A DNA stretch of 64,000 bases from Rubrivivax rivuli (GCF_004016505.1 NZ_SACR01000002.1:434001-498000); one strand, 5' to 3'. Numbered from the stretch's first letter, positions 7,181 through 16,211 are shown. The notes: a model not told the origin generated them from the sequence alone. Made by a program: numbers and translations.

Positions 7181-8773
7181 CTACTGCAGGAAAAGCGCGA
7201 CCACCGGGTTGCGCGTCTCTTCGGTGCAGGGGTAGGCCAGGGAACGCAGGAAGTGATCGAAGGCGGCCTCGTCACCCGCCGGCACCTGGATGCCGACGAG
7301 GATGCGCCCGTAGTCGGCACCCTGGTTGCGGTAGTGGAAGAGGCTGATGTTCCAGCCCGGGTGCATGGCCGCCAGAAAACGCATCAACGCGCCCGGCCGC
7401 TCGGGGAACTGGAAGCGGAAGAGCCGCTCGTCGCGCGCGAGTTCGCTGCGCCCGCCGACCATGTGGCGCACGTGTTCCTTGGCGAGTTCGTCGTCGGTGA
7501 GATTGACGGTGGCGAAACCCTGCTTCACCAGTTGGCGCCCGATGCGCTCGGCTTCGTCACGCCGCTGAATGCCCAGGCCCACGAACACGTGCGCGACCTT
7601 TGCGTCGCTGATGCGGTAGTTGAATTCAGTCACCGAGCGCGGGCCCAGCAGCTCGCAGAACCGCTTGAAGGAGCCGCGCTCTTCCGGGATGGTGACGGCG
7701 AACAGCGCCTCGCGCTGCTCGCCGAACTCGGCCCGCTCGGCAACGAAGCGCAGGCGATCGAAGTTCATGTTCGCGCCGCAGGTGATGGCCACCATGGTCT
7801 GGCCCTTGAGCTTGTGCCGTGCCACGTACTGCTTGATGGCGGCCACGCCCAGAGCGCCTGCGGGCTCGAGCACGCTGCGCGTGTCCTGAAAGACATCCTT
7901 GATGGCGGCGCAGACGGCGTCGGTGTCGACCACCACGTAGTCGTCCACCAGTTCGCGCGCCACGCGGAAGGTCTCTTCGCCCACCAGCTTGACGGCCGTG
8001 CCATCGGAAAACAAGCCCACGTCGGCCAGCGTCACGCGCCGGCCCTTGCGCACCGATTGCAGCATGGCGTCGGAGTCGGCGGTCTGCACGCCGATCACGC
8101 GCACCTCGGGGCGCACGGCCTTGATGTAAGCCGCCACCCCGGAGATCAAGCCACCGCCGCCGATGGCGACGAACACGGCATCGAGCGGACCCTGGTGCTG
8201 GCGCAGGATCTCCATCGCCACCGTGCCCTGACCGGCGATGACGTCGGGGTCGTCGAAGGGGTGCACGAAAGTCAGGCCGGCCTCGGCCTGCAAGGCCACG
8301 GCACGGCCGTAGGCGTCGGAGTAGCTGTCGCCGTGCAGAACCACCTCGCCCCCCAGGGCCTGCACGGCGTCGATCTTGAGCCGCGGCGTGGTCACCGGCA
8401 TCACGATGACGGCCCTGCAACCCAGGCGCTTGGCCGACAGCGCCACGCCCTGGGCGTGGTTGCCGGCACTGGCGCAGATGACGCCGCGCGCCAGTGCCTC
8501 GGCTGGCAGGTGCACCATCTTGTTGTAGGCGCCGCGCAGCTTGAAGCTGAACACCGGCTGCTGGTCTTCACGCTTGAGCAGCACTTGGTTGCCCAGGCGG
8601 CGCGAGAGGTTGCGTGCCGGTTCCAACGGGGTTTCGCGCGCCACGTCGTAGACCCGCGCCGTCAGCACCCGCTTCAGGTAGGACGCGGCGATGCGTTGGC
8701 CCTTGGCCGCCGGGCTGCGTGCGGGCGGCGCCAGGCTGGGGCTGCTTTTGCCGGGACTCTTGCCAGCAGGCAT
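7181..8773 (-). CDS. ilvA: Threonine ammonia-lyase, biosynthetic
   Basis: PLP enzyme converting L-threonine to 2-oxobutanoate and ammonia, the committing step of isoleucine synthesis. The start at 8773 (MPAGKSPGKSS) follows a GAAGAG ribosome site. The 530-residue protein has a basic/Pro-rich N-terminal extension of about 28 residues, then the fold-type II catalytic domain: VFSFKLRGAYNKM holds the PLP lysine, ASAGNHAQGVA follows, and AIGGGGLISGVAAYIK is the phosphate loop. Two ACT-like regulatory domains occupy about residues 345-530 (ALFAVTIPEERGSFKRFCELLG and RLFRFQFPERPGALMRFLAAM), as in the isoleucine-inhibited form. A strong terminator-like hairpin lies 87 bases upstream on the same strand (8860-8890). 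Confidence 0.96.
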   Translation of the reverse strand: MPAGKSPGKSSPSLAPPARSPAAKGQRIAASYLKRVLTARVYDVARETPLEPARNLSRRLGNQVLLKREDQQPVFSFKLRGAYNKMVHLPAEALARGVICASAGNHAQGVALSAKRLGCRAVIVMPVTTPRLKIDAVQALGGEVVLHGDSYSDAYGRAVALQAEAGLTFVHPFDDPDVIAGQGTVAMEILRQHQGPLDAVFVAIGGGGLISGVAAYIKAVRPEVRVIGVQTADSDAMLQSVRKGRRVTLADVGLFSDGTAVKLVGEETFRVARELVDDYVVVDTDAVCAAIKDVFQDTRSVLEPAGALGVAAIKQYVARHKLKGQTMVAITCGANMNFDRLRFVAERAEFGEQREALFAVTIPEERGSFKRFCELLGPRSVTEFNYRISDAKVAHVFVGLGIQRRDEAERIGRQLVKQGFATVNLTDDELAKEHVRHMVGGRSELARDERLFRFQFPERPGALMRFLAAMHPGWNISLFHYRNQGADYGRILVGIQVPAGDEAAFDHFLRSLAYPCTEETRNPVVALFLQ

Positions 8774-8859
8774 GGGCAGGCTCTTCGAGTGATGGGGGCG
8801 GGATGATAAGGCGCCCGCCCCGGCTCGCCGGCCCTGCCAGGCGCCACCGGCCGAGACAG

Positions 8860-8890
8860 AAAAAAGGCCCGGGGCTTGGGGCCCCGGGCC
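8860..8890 (-). terminator. Intrinsic terminator of the candidate sRNA / ilvA leader
   Basis: A perfect 10-bp stem (GGCCCGGGGC at 8866-8875 with GCCCCGGGCC at 8881-8890) and five-base loop, followed on the minus strand by six U residues (A run at 8860-8865). It lies upstream of ilvA in the same orientation, where no protein gene ends, so it must end a short non-coding transcript or act as an attenuator. Confidence 0.85.
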
Positions 8891-8953
8891 GAATCCACCG
8901 GTTGGAGGTGGAGGAGACAATCGGCGGGCAGCGCGCCTTGCAACGCCACCCTT
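8860..8953 (-). ncRNA. Candidate anti-Shine-Dalgarno small RNA (about 94 nt)
   Basis: A complete transcription unit is visible: a promoter at 8960-8987, a predicted start near 8953, and an intrinsic terminator ending at 8860. Just before the terminator the RNA has a second hairpin with a UCCACC/GGUGGA stem (8912-8907 with 8899-8894) and a UCCAACC loop. The segment 8917-8904 reads UCUCCUCCACCUCC, complementary to strong ribosome-binding sites. No plausible protein is encoded; a frame from a GTG just after the start would run through the terminator. From memory, Rfam has a family of betaproteobacterial toxic small RNAs with an exposed anti-SD, and this may belong to it. The alternative is a transcription-attenuation leader for ilvA, whose ATG is 87 bases beyond the terminator. 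It is not SRP RNA, since the conserved SRP loop is absent. Confidence 0.55.
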
Positions 8954-8959
8954 GAAGTC

Positions 8960-8987
8960 AATATAGCACCTGAATGCTGCGGTGCAA
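8960..8987 (-). promoter_or_regulatory. Sigma-70 promoter of the candidate sRNA
   Basis: Minus-strand TTGCAC (8987-8982) and TATATT (8965-8960) are separated by 16 bases, close to the sigma-70 consensus and AT-rich against the background. The spacer lies within an inverted repeat, GCACC (8966-8970) and GGTGC (8981-8985) with ten bases between, which could be an operator. Transcription would begin near 8953, away from the divergent osmC-like gene. Confidence 0.6.
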
Positions 8988-9072
8988 TATGCAATCTGCG
9001 CAGCGTTCTGGTGAGCACACTCTACAAATCCAAGCCGCGGTGCGCGGCGCGCCTGAAAGGGGCAGATTCGAC

Positions 9073-9495
9073 ATGGAATGCACCATCAACTGGATGCCGG
9101 GCACCGGCATGGGCTTCGTTGCAGAGACGGGCAGCGGCCACTTCCTGACCATGGACGGCGCGCCAGACGGTGGAGGCCGCAACCTGGCCGCGCGGCCGAT
9201 GGAGACCGTTCTGGCCGGCACCGGCGGCTGCACGGCCTACGACGTGGTGCTGATCCTCAAGCGCGGCCGCCACGATGTGCGCGCCTGCCAGGTCAAGCTG
9301 AGTTCCGAGCGGGCCACTGAGGACCCGAAGGTCTTCACGCGCATCCACATGCACTTCATCGTGACCGGCAAGGGCCTGCCGGCCAGTGCCGTGGAGCGGG
9401 CCATCGCGCTGTCGCACGAGCGCTACTGCTCGGCCAGCATCATGCTGGGCAAAACGGCCGAGATCACGACCAGTTTCGAATTGCTGGACGCCTGA
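9073..9495 (+). CDS. OsmC family protein (YhfA-like)
   Basis: Member of the OsmC/Ohr fold family, many of which are thiol-dependent peroxide reductases; the YhfA branch has no settled substrate. The ATG at 9073 (MECTINWMPGTG) follows an AAAGGGG ribosome site; an upstream in-frame extension lacks support. The 140-residue protein keeps the two cysteines typical of the fold, Cys53 in LAGTGGCTAYDVV and Cys119 in ERYCSASIML. It is divergent from the sRNA/ilvA unit and convergent with coq7. Confidence 0.88.
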   Translation: MECTINWMPGTGMGFVAETGSGHFLTMDGAPDGGGRNLAARPMETVLAGTGGCTAYDVVLILKRGRHDVRACQVKLSSERATEDPKVFTRIHMHFIVTGKGLPASAVERAIALSHERYCSASIMLGKTAEITTSFELLDA

Positions 9496-9531
9496 GCCGG
9501 GCGAGACAGGCCGCCTCCGGCCCCGCGCGCC

Positions 9532-10158
9532 TCAAAGGTGGTGGGCCGTGCCCGTCATCACGCGCGCGGCGCCGCGCATCAGCCAGCGCACCGGCGCCGG
9601 CAGCGGCAGCGCGCCGGCGGCAAGCGCATGGTCGGCATGGCGGGCCTCGTCGTCCTTCATGGCCGCCACGATCGCCCGCGAGCGTTCGTCATGGGCAGGC
9701 AGGCGGTCGAGGTGACCGGCCAGGTGCTGCTCGACCTGGCGCTCGGTCTCGACGACGAAACCCAGGCTGACGGCATCGCCCAACCGGCCGGCGAGCAGCC
9801 CGATGCCGAAAGCGCCGGCGTACCAGAGCGGGTTCAGCAGGCTGGGCCGATCGCCGAGTTCTGCCAGGCGCTGCTGCGTCCACGCGAGGTGGTCGGTCTC
9901 CTCACGCGCGGCTTCGGTCATCTGCTGGCGCAAGGCGGGCGTGCGGGCGGTCAGGGCCTGCGCCTGGTAAAGGGCCTGCGCGCAGACTTCGCCGACGTGG
10001 TTCACGCGCATCAGCGCGCCCGACAGGCGCCGTTCCTCGTCACCGAGGTGGGCCGGCGGCGTTGGCTGCGCAGGCACGGCCCGTGCCGCATGCACGGCGC
10101 CGCTGAGCGTGCGCAAGGCGTTGTCGATGCTGGACAAAAAGCGATCGGTGCTTTCCAT
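9532..10158 (-). CDS. coq7: 2-polyprenyl-3-methyl-6-methoxy-1,4-benzoquinone monooxygenase Coq7
   Basis: Di-iron hydroxylase that adds the C6 hydroxyl in ubiquinone synthesis at the membrane. The ATG at 10158 ([18 protein letters not shown]) is the usual start; an upstream in-frame ATG at 10182 is less likely. The 208-residue protein has the ferritin-like ligand motifs [34 protein letters not shown] and [10 protein letters not shown], giving the complete set of Glu/His iron ligands. A hydrophobic helix ([19 protein letters not shown]) fits interfacial membrane binding. Monocistronic, divergent from the porin gene. Confidence 0.95.
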   Translation of the reverse strand: MESTDRFLSSIDNALRTLSGAVHAARAVPAQPTPPAHLGDEERRLSGALMRVNHVGEVCAQALYQAQALTARTPALRQQMTEAAREETDHLAWTQQRLAELGDRPSLLNPLWYAGAFGIGLLAGRLGDAVSLGFVVETERQVEQHLAGHLDRLPAHDERSRAIVAAMKDDEARHADHALAAGALPLPAPVRWLMRGAARVMTGTAHHL

Positions 10159-10388
10159 GATGGCCTCAGGATAGCCGATCACCCACCTTTCCCAGGAACT
10201 GCCACGCGTTGCTGGCAGACAACATTGATGTGTTCATTTCCTTGGTGGTTTCCAGAGCATGCCTTGGCAAGGCTGAGACCCGTCTGGTGCAATACCGTCA
10301 ACTTCCGATGAGGAGGTTGGCCTGATCCGCCCCTCGCAGGGTGACCACCCCGATCGGGACCTCACGTTCAACCTAGGAGATAGCTGCA

Positions 10389-11387
10389 ATGAAAAAATCC
10401 CTGCTCGCCCTGGCCGCGCTGACTGCGTTCGCGGGCGTGGCTTCGGCTCAGTCGTCGGTCACCCTGTTCGGTATCGTTGACCTGGCTGCCCGTAGTGTGA
10501 AAAACGGCAACGCTGGCTCCATCAAGTCGGTCAGCCCCAACGGCCAAGTTTCTAGCCGCCTGGGCGTGCGCGGCGTCGAAGATCTGGGCGGTGGCTTGCG
10601 TGCGGGTTTCTGGCTGGAAGGCGACCTCTCCGCTGATGATGGCCAAGCAGCGGGCCAGAGCTGGCAGCGTCGTTCCACCGTGAGCCTGATCGGTAGCTTC
10701 GGTGAAGTGCGCCTGGGTCGTGACTACAACCCGGTGTTCAACACCTTCGTGTCGCACGATCCCTTCGCCTACGTTGGCGTGGCCTCTACCGGCAACCTGC
10801 GCAGCCGCTTCTACGCAACGCCCGTCGGTAACGCCGGTCTGGCTGCTCGCAACAACAACTCGATCAGCTACTTCCTGCCCGCCATGGGCGGTTTGTACGG
10901 TCAGGTGATGATCGCTGCCCCAGAAGGTGCACGCGGCAACAAGTACACCGGCTTCCGCCTGGGTTACGCCGCCGGCCCCCTGAATTTCTCGGGCGCGTAC
11001 GGCAAGGCCGACCAAACGGGTGGCATGGTCGACGACGCGACCTCCTTGATCTTCGGTGGCTCTTTCAATGCCGGGTTCGCGACCTTCCACGCGTCTTATG
11101 AGCAGGCCGACTACAGCACCACGAAGCGCAAGCTGGCCACGGTGGCTGCGGTGATCCCGACGGGTACGGGCGCATTCAAGGCCCAGTACGCCAAGGCCAG
11201 TGGCGCCACGCTGATCGGCCTGGGTTATGTCCAGGGTCTGTCCAAGCGCACCTCGGTGTATACGAACTTTGGCCGCATCGCCAACAAGGGCAACAACGTC
11301 TACACCGCTTCCCCGAGCGGCCCGGCCGGCATGCGCGCCGGTCAGACCTCCACGGGTTACGACGTCGGCATCCGCCACGACTTCTAA
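10389..11387 (+). CDS. General porin (gram-negative porin, OmpC-like family)
   Basis: Trimeric outer-membrane diffusion channel. The 332-residue precursor has a Sec signal peptide (MKKSLLALAALTAFAGVASA|QSSVTLFG) and a beta-barrel ending in the C-terminal phenylalanine (GIRHDF) needed for outer-membrane insertion. The opening SSVTLFGIVDLAARSV, the LGVRGVEDLGGGLRAGFWLEGDL strands and the RRSTVSLIGSFGEVRLGRD pattern are typical of betaproteobacterial porins. A good AGGAGA site lies ten bases before the ATG, and less GC-rich codons than its neighbours suggest high expression. A strong terminator follows. The 10159-10388 leader region shows no convincing complete promoter. Confidence 0.95.
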   Translation: MKKSLLALAALTAFAGVASAQSSVTLFGIVDLAARSVKNGNAGSIKSVSPNGQVSSRLGVRGVEDLGGGLRAGFWLEGDLSADDGQAAGQSWQRRSTVSLIGSFGEVRLGRDYNPVFNTFVSHDPFAYVGVASTGNLRSRFYATPVGNAGLAARNNNSISYFLPAMGGLYGQVMIAAPEGARGNKYTGFRLGYAAGPLNFSGAYGKADQTGGMVDDATSLIFGGSFNAGFATFHASYEQADYSTTKRKLATVAAVIPTGTGAFKAQYAKASGATLIGLGYVQGLSKRTSVYTNFGRIANKGNNVYTASPSGPAGMRAGQTSTGYDVGIRHDF

Positions 11388-11428
11388 GCTGCGACAGCCG
11401 CTCCGAGGGGGCGGCTATTCATCGCCAG

Positions 11429-11458
11429 ATTGGCCGCCTTCGGGCGGCCAATTTCTTG
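11429..11458 (+). terminator. Intrinsic terminator after the porin gene
   Basis: A perfect 10-bp stem ATTGGCCGCC (11429-11438) with GGCGGCCAAT (11443-11452) closes a UUCG tetraloop and is followed by UUCUUGU. A weaker hairpin (11396-11416) precedes it directly after the stop codon. The placement fits the end of the porin transcript. Confidence 0.85.
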
Positions 11459-11538
11459 TGGGATGAAAGCTTGGGGCAACCCTGCGGCGCGCCCGTTGCC
11501 GACCCTCCCCGAACCTGCACCAACCACCACCGTCGCCG

Positions 11539-12231
11539 ATGCCCTCCCGCCTTTTCGGTCTGCTGCTGAGCCTGCTGCTGGCCGGCTGCTCGATAGCGCC
11601 GCGCCAGCCGCCTGCCGAAGGCCCGGCCGCGGACGGCTGGCAGGCTGTGCCACTGCCCGGCAAATCCAGCACCGAGTACCGGTGGGTGCAGAAGGATGGA
11701 CGGCAGGCCATTGCCGCAACCTCCGACGGCTCGGCCAGCATGCTGCGCAAGCGCGTTTCGCGCGAGGCCCAGGCTTTGGGCGAGGTGAGCTTCTCCTGGT
11801 GGGTGAGTGAAGCGCCAGAGAACAGCAGCGTCGCACACGCCGACCGCGAAGACGCGCCAGCGCGCGTGCTGTTCGGCTTCCAGGGCGACGTCAGCAGCCT
11901 GCCCGCCCGGACCCGGGTGATGTTCGAACTGGCCGAAGCGCTCACCGGCGAACGCCCGCCCTACGCCACGCTCATGTACGTGTGGGACGCGACGGCTCCC
12001 GTGGGTACGGTGATCGTCAACCCGCGCAGCGACCGCATCCGCAAGATCGTTGTCGACTCCGGGCCCGAAGCGCGCGGCCGCTGGCGCGAGCACCGGCGCA
12101 ACCTCGCCGACGATTTCCGCCTGGCCTTCGGCGAAGCGCCAGGCCGGCTGGACTCCATCGCGGTCATGACCGACACCGACAACACCAAGTCACGCGCGCG
12201 CTCGTGGTACGGTCCGGTCGAATTGCACTGA
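11539..12231 (+). CDS. DUF3047 domain lipoprotein
   Basis: Predicted lipoprotein of unknown function. The N-terminus is a signal peptide with lipobox LLAGC (residues 13-17, MPSRLFGLLLSLLLAGC). The remaining domain matches the DUF3047 pattern: EVSFSWWVSEAPENSS, ARVLFGFQGD, PYATLMYVWDATAPVGTVIVNPRSDRIRKIVV and the end DTDNTKSRARSWYGPVEL. The 230-residue length is normal. It stops 38 bases before the peptide-transporter permease on the same strand and may share that transcript. No good Shine-Dalgarno precedes the ATG. A periplasm-facing or outer-membrane-linked binding role is possible but not shown. Confidence 0.8.
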   Translation: MPSRLFGLLLSLLLAGCSIAPRQPPAEGPAADGWQAVPLPGKSSTEYRWVQKDGRQAIAATSDGSASMLRKRVSREAQALGEVSFSWWVSEAPENSSVAHADREDAPARVLFGFQGDVSSLPARTRVMFELAEALTGERPPYATLMYVWDATAPVGTVIVNPRSDRIRKIVVDSGPEARGRWREHRRNLADDFRLAFGEAPGRLDSIAVMTDTDNTKSRARSWYGPVELH

Positions 12232-12269
12232 TGCACTGACGGCGGACCCTGCCGCTGCTCCCGACACCC

Positions 12270-13251
12270 ATGCTGGTCTTCATCCTTCGTCGCCTGTTGC
12301 AGGCCGTCATCGTCATGCTGACGGTGGCCTTCATCGCCTTCATGCTCTTCCAGTACGTCGGCGACCCGGTCACCAGCATCCTCGGCCAGGACGCCACCCA
12401 GGAACAGCGCGACGAGCTGCGCCGCGACCTCGGCCTCGACCGCTCTTTCGCCGTGCAGTTCACGCGCTTCGTGGGCAACGCCGTGCAGGGCGAGTTCGGG
12501 CTCAGCCTGCGCCAGGGCCGGCAGGTGTCGACCCTCATCGCCGAACGTTTTCCGGCGACCCTGGAACTGGCGCTCGGCGCTGCCGTGGTGGCGCTGGGGG
12601 TTGGCATCCCGCTCGGCGTCTATGCGGCGCTGCGCCGCGGGCGCTTCGGCTCGCAGTTGGTGATGACGCTCTCGCTGCTGGGTGTGTCGCTGCCCACCTT
12701 CCTGATCGGCATCCTGTTGATCCTGGTGTTTTCGGTCACCCTGGGCTGGCTGCCCAGCTTCGGGCGTGGCGACACCGTGATGCTCGGCGGCTGGAGCACC
12801 GGACTGCTCAGCGTGGACGGCTGGCAGCACCTGATCCTGCCGGCCATCACGCTCAGCGTCTTCCAGCTGGCGCTGATCATGCGTCTGGTGCGCGCCGAGA
12901 TGCTGGAAGTCCTGCGCACCGACTACGTCAAGTTCGCGCGCGCGCGGTCTCACCAACCGTGCCGTCTACTTCGGCCATGCGCTGAAGAACACGCTGGTGC
13001 CGGTGATCACCATCACCGGCCTGCAGCTGGGCAGCCTGATCGCCTTCGCCATCATCACCGAGACCGTCTTCCAGTGGCCGGGCATGGGCTTCCTCTTCAT
13101 CCAGGCGGTGCAGTTCGCCGACATCCCGGTGATGGCCGCCTACCTGTGCCTCATCGCGCTGATCTTCGTCATCGTCAACCTCATCGTCGACCTTCTGTAC
13201 TTCCTGGTCGACCCGCGCCTGCGCATCGAGAAATCGGCCGCTGGCCACTGA
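12270..13251 (+). pseudogene. Peptide ABC transporter permease (DppB/OppB type), frameshifted
   Basis: First inner-membrane permease of a peptide/nickel-type ABC importer. The frame opening at 12270 (MLVFILRRLLQAVIVMLTVAFIAFMLF) is normal to about residue 226 (VKFARAR), then switches near 12944. The next frame continues the family sequence (GLTNRAVYFGHALKNTLVPV) to the stop at 13251, giving about 327 residues if joined. The break lies in an alternating GC run (12936-12946), where loss of one GC dinucleotide explains the shift. Without repair the protein loses its last membrane helices, including part of the EAA-type cytoplasmic loop that contacts the ATPases. Because everything else is intact, a sequencing error or recent mutation is likely; recoding is less likely. 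Confidence 0.8.
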
Positions 13252-13258
13252 GTTCCCC

Positions 13259-14194
13259 ATGAGCACACCGACTTCTCCCGCCCAACCGGGGCGCCTGGCG
13301 CGCTGGCTCGACAGCGACATCTGGCACAGCTTCAAGACCTCGCCGATGGCGATGCTGGCGGCCGTCATCGCCGTGCTCTGCGTCTTCTGCTCGGTCTTCG
13401 CGCCCTGGGTTTCGCCGCACAACCCCTTCGATCTGGCGACGCTGAACCTGTCAGACGCGCGCCTGCCACCGGCCTGGCAGGAAGGCGGCGACAAACGCTT
13501 CCTGCTCGGCACCGACGACCAGGGCCGCGACATCCTTTCGGCGTTGTTCTACGGTGCGCGCCTGTCTCTGGCGGTGGGCCTGGCCTCGGTGCTGCTCTCG
13601 GTGGTGGTGGGCGTGGGCCTGGGGCTGCTGTCGGGCTTCATCGGCGGCAAGGTCGACGCGTTCATCATGCGCGTGTGCGACGTGATGCTGAGCTTCCCGT
13701 CCATCCTGGTGGCGCTGCTGATCAACGGCGTGGGCCGTGCGATGTTCCCGAACGCACAAGACACCCTGGCCCTCGGCGTGCTGGTGCTGGCCATCGCGCT
13801 CACGGGTTGGGTGCAGTACGCGCGCACGGTGCGCGGCAGCACGCTGGTGGAGCGCAACAAAGAGTATGTGCAGGCCGCGCGCGTGATCGGCGTGGCGCCG
13901 CTGCGCATCATGTTCAAGCACGTTCTGCCGAACGTGCTGGGGCCGGTGCTGGTCCTGGCCACGATCCAGGTGGCTGCTGCGATCCTCACCGAGGCCACGC
14001 TGTCCTTCCTGGGCGTCGGCGTGCCGCCCACCAGCCCGTCGCTGGGCACGCTGATCCGCATCGGCAACGACTTCCTTTTCTCTGGTGAGTGGTGGATCAC
14101 CATCTTCCCGGGCGTGATGCTGGTGCTGATCGCCCTGAGCGTGAACCTGCTGGGCGACTGGCTGCGTGACGCCCTGAACCCAAGACTCCGCTGA
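13259..14194 (+). CDS. Peptide ABC transporter permease (DppC/OppC type)
   Basis: Second inner-membrane permease of the importer, 311 residues. It has an OppC-type N-terminal domain (LARWLDSDIWHSFKTSPMAMLAAVIAV), then the loop RFLLGTDDQGRDILSALFYGARLSLAVG, about five further membrane helices, and the EAA loop near YVQAARVIGVAPLRIMFKHVLPNV that docks the ATPase. It starts seven bases after the first permease and its stop overlaps the next start as TGATG. Confidence 0.93.
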   Translation: MSTPTSPAQPGRLARWLDSDIWHSFKTSPMAMLAAVIAVLCVFCSVFAPWVSPHNPFDLATLNLSDARLPPAWQEGGDKRFLLGTDDQGRDILSALFYGARLSLAVGLASVLLSVVVGVGLGLLSGFIGGKVDAFIMRVCDVMLSFPSILVALLINGVGRAMFPNAQDTLALGVLVLAIALTGWVQYARTVRGSTLVERNKEYVQAARVIGVAPLRIMFKHVLPNVLGPVLVLATIQVAAAILTEATLSFLGVGVPPTSPSLGTLIRIGNDFLFSGEWWITIFPGVMLVLIALSVNLLGDWLRDALNPRLR

Positions 14195-15171
14195 TGGCTA
14201 CGCCCTTGTTGGAGGTGAAGAACCTCCGCGTCGAATTCCCCACCCGCCGCGGCACGCTGCTGGCGCTGGACGACATCAACTTCGACATCGCACCGGGTGA
14301 GATCCTGGGCGTGGTGGGCGAGTCGGGCGCCGGCAAGAGCCTCACCGGCGCGGCCATCATCGGTCTGCTGGAGCCGCCCGGGCGCATCGCGGGTGGCGAA
14401 ATCCTGCTCGGCGGTCGCCGCATCGACAACCTGCCCTACGAAGAGATGCGCAAGATCCGCGGCCGCCAGATCGGCGCGATCTTCCAGGACCCGCTGACCT
14501 CGCTGAACCCGTTGTACACCATCGGCCGGCAGCTGGTGGAGACCATCCAGACGCACCTGCCTGTCAGCGCCGAAGAGGCCCGCCAGCGCGCCATCCGGTT
14601 GCTGCAGGAAACCGGCATCCCGGCGGCCGAACAGCGCATCGACCAGTACCCGCACCAGTTCAGTGGTGGCATGCGCCAGCGGGTGGTGATCGCGCTGGCC
14701 CTGGCGGCCGAGCCCAAGCTCATCGTGGCCGACGAGCCCACGACGGCGCTGGACGTCTCGATCCAGGCGCAGATCATTTCGCTGCTGAAGCGGCTTTGCA
14801 AAGAGCATGGTGCGGCGGTGATGCTGGTCACGCACGACATGGGCGTGATCGCCGAAACCTGCGACCGCGTGGCCGTGCTCTACGCCGGCCGCGTGGCCGA
14901 GATCGGGCCCGTGGGCGAGGTCATCCACCGGCCCAGCCACCCCTACACGCGCGGCCTGATGGGCTCCATCCCGGCGATGGACGAAGACCGCGAACGGCTG
15001 CTGCAGATCGACGGCGCGATGCCACGCCTGAACGCCATCCCGCGCGGCTGCGCCTTCAACCCGCGTTGCCCGCAGGTGTTCGAACGCTGCCGGCAAGACC
15101 GCCCTGAACTGCAAGATGCCGGCGCCACGCGCGCGGCGTGCTGGCTGGTGAACAAGGAAGCTGCGGCATGA
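14194..15171 (+). CDS. Peptide ABC transporter ATP-binding protein (DppD/OppD type)
   Basis: One of the two ATPases that power the importer. It has 325 residues with Walker [10 protein letters not shown]-loop [10 protein letters not shown], signature SGGMRQR, Walker [13 protein letters not shown], the switch histidine in LVTHDMG, and the OppD/F C-terminal domain ([10 protein letters not shown] ... [16 protein letters not shown]), whose cysteines can hold an iron-sulfur site in relatives. It overlaps its neighbours at both ends (TGATG and ATGA). Confidence 0.95.
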   Translation: MATPLLEVKNLRVEFPTRRGTLLALDDINFDIAPGEILGVVGESGAGKSLTGAAIIGLLEPPGRIAGGEILLGGRRIDNLPYEEMRKIRGRQIGAIFQDPLTSLNPLYTIGRQLVETIQTHLPVSAEEARQRAIRLLQETGIPAAEQRIDQYPHQFSGGMRQRVVIALALAAEPKLIVADEPTTALDVSIQAQIISLLKRLCKEHGAAVMLVTHDMGVIAETCDRVAVLYAGRVAEIGPVGEVIHRPSHPYTRGLMGSIPAMDEDRERLLQIDGAMPRLNAIPRGCAFNPRCPQVFERCRQDRPELQDAGATRAACWLVNKEAAA

Positions 15172-16160
15172 GCGCCCTGGTGGAAGTGAGTGACCTGGCC
15201 AAGACCTTCGACGTCTCGGCGCCCTGGTTGAACCGTGTCATCGAACGCCAGCCCAAGCTCTTCGTGCACGCCGTCGATGGCGTGAGCTTCAGCATCGAGA
15301 AGGGCACGACGCTGGCGCTGGTGGGCGAATCGGGCTGCGGCAAGAGCACGGTGGCGCGCCTGCTCGTGGGTCTTTACAGCCCCACCCGCGGCGATGTGCA
15401 GTTCGACGGCCAGGCCACGAACGCCAGCCGCAACGCGGCCGAACTGCGCACGCTGCGGCGGCGCATGCAGATGATCTTCCAGGACCCGTACGCCAGCCTG
15501 AACCCGCGCTGGAAGGTGCTGGACATCATCGGCGAGCCGCTGCGCGAGCACGGCCTCGTGCCGGGCAAGGAAGCGCTGCGCCAGCGCGTGGGCGAGTTGC
15601 TGCAGCAGGTGGGCCTGGCCGCGGCCGACTGCGACAAGTTCCCGCACCAGTTCAGCGGCGGGCAGCGCCAGCGCATCTCCATTGCACGCGCACTGGCCAC
15701 GCAGCCCGAGTTCCTGGTCTGCGACGAGCCGACTTCGGCGCTGGACGTCAGCGTGCAGGCCCAGGTGCTCAACATCATGAAGGACCTGCAGAAGACGCAG
15801 GGCCTGACCTACCTCTTCATCAGCCACAACCTGGCCGTGGTGCGCCACGTGGCCGACCGCGTCGGCGTGATGTACCTGGGCCGGCTGGTGGAAGTGGCGC
15901 CCAAGGCCGAGCTCTTCGGCAGTCCGCGCCACCCCTACACGCGCATGCTGCTGGACGCCATTCCCGACATCCACATGACGGGCCGCGCCCGCACGCCGGT
16001 GCAGGGCGAGGTGCCCAACCCGCTGAACCCGCCCAGTGGCTGCGCCTTCCACCCGCGCTGCCCGCACGCCAACGCGCGCTGCAGCAGCGAGCGCCCGGCG
16101 CTCACGCGCTTCCAGGGCATCGAGGTGGCCTGCCACGCGGTGCAGGAAGGGCGCATCTGA
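15168..16160 (+). CDS. Peptide ABC transporter ATP-binding protein (DppF/OppF type)
   Basis: Second ATPase of the importer, 330 residues. The ATG at 15168 ([16 protein letters not shown]) overlaps the dppD-type stop as ATGA; an earlier in-frame start at 15138 is disfavoured. Motifs: Walker [22 protein letters not shown], signature SGGQRQR, Walker [23 protein letters not shown], and the C-terminal [15 protein letters not shown] cysteine cluster. It ends convergent with lysA. No periplasmic binding protein gene accompanies the operon in this window. Confidence 0.95.
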   Translation: MSALVEVSDLAKTFDVSAPWLNRVIERQPKLFVHAVDGVSFSIEKGTTLALVGESGCGKSTVARLLVGLYSPTRGDVQFDGQATNASRNAAELRTLRRRMQMIFQDPYASLNPRWKVLDIIGEPLREHGLVPGKEALRQRVGELLQQVGLAAADCDKFPHQFSGGQRQRISIARALATQPEFLVCDEPTSALDVSVQAQVLNIMKDLQKTQGLTYLFISHNLAVVRHVADRVGVMYLGRLVEVAPKAELFGSPRHPYTRMLLDAIPDIHMTGRARTPVQGEVPNPLNPPSGCAFHPRCPHANARCSSERPALTRFQGIEVACHAVQEGRI

Positions 16161-16211
16161 GCTGATGCACCAGCCGCGGCGCCTTGCAGGCGCTGCGGCC
16201 ATCGGTTCATC

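Noticed and set aside
8674..9018. Leader peptide or small protein upstream of ilvA on the minus strand
   Set aside because: The frame passes through the promoter and the terminator hairpin and has no ribosome site. The Leu codons near 8910 coincide with the anti-SD segment.
12997..13251. Separate small membrane protein
   Set aside because: Its sequence is the natural continuation of the upstream permease (family motifs continue without overlap), so it is the far side of a frameshift and not an independent gene.
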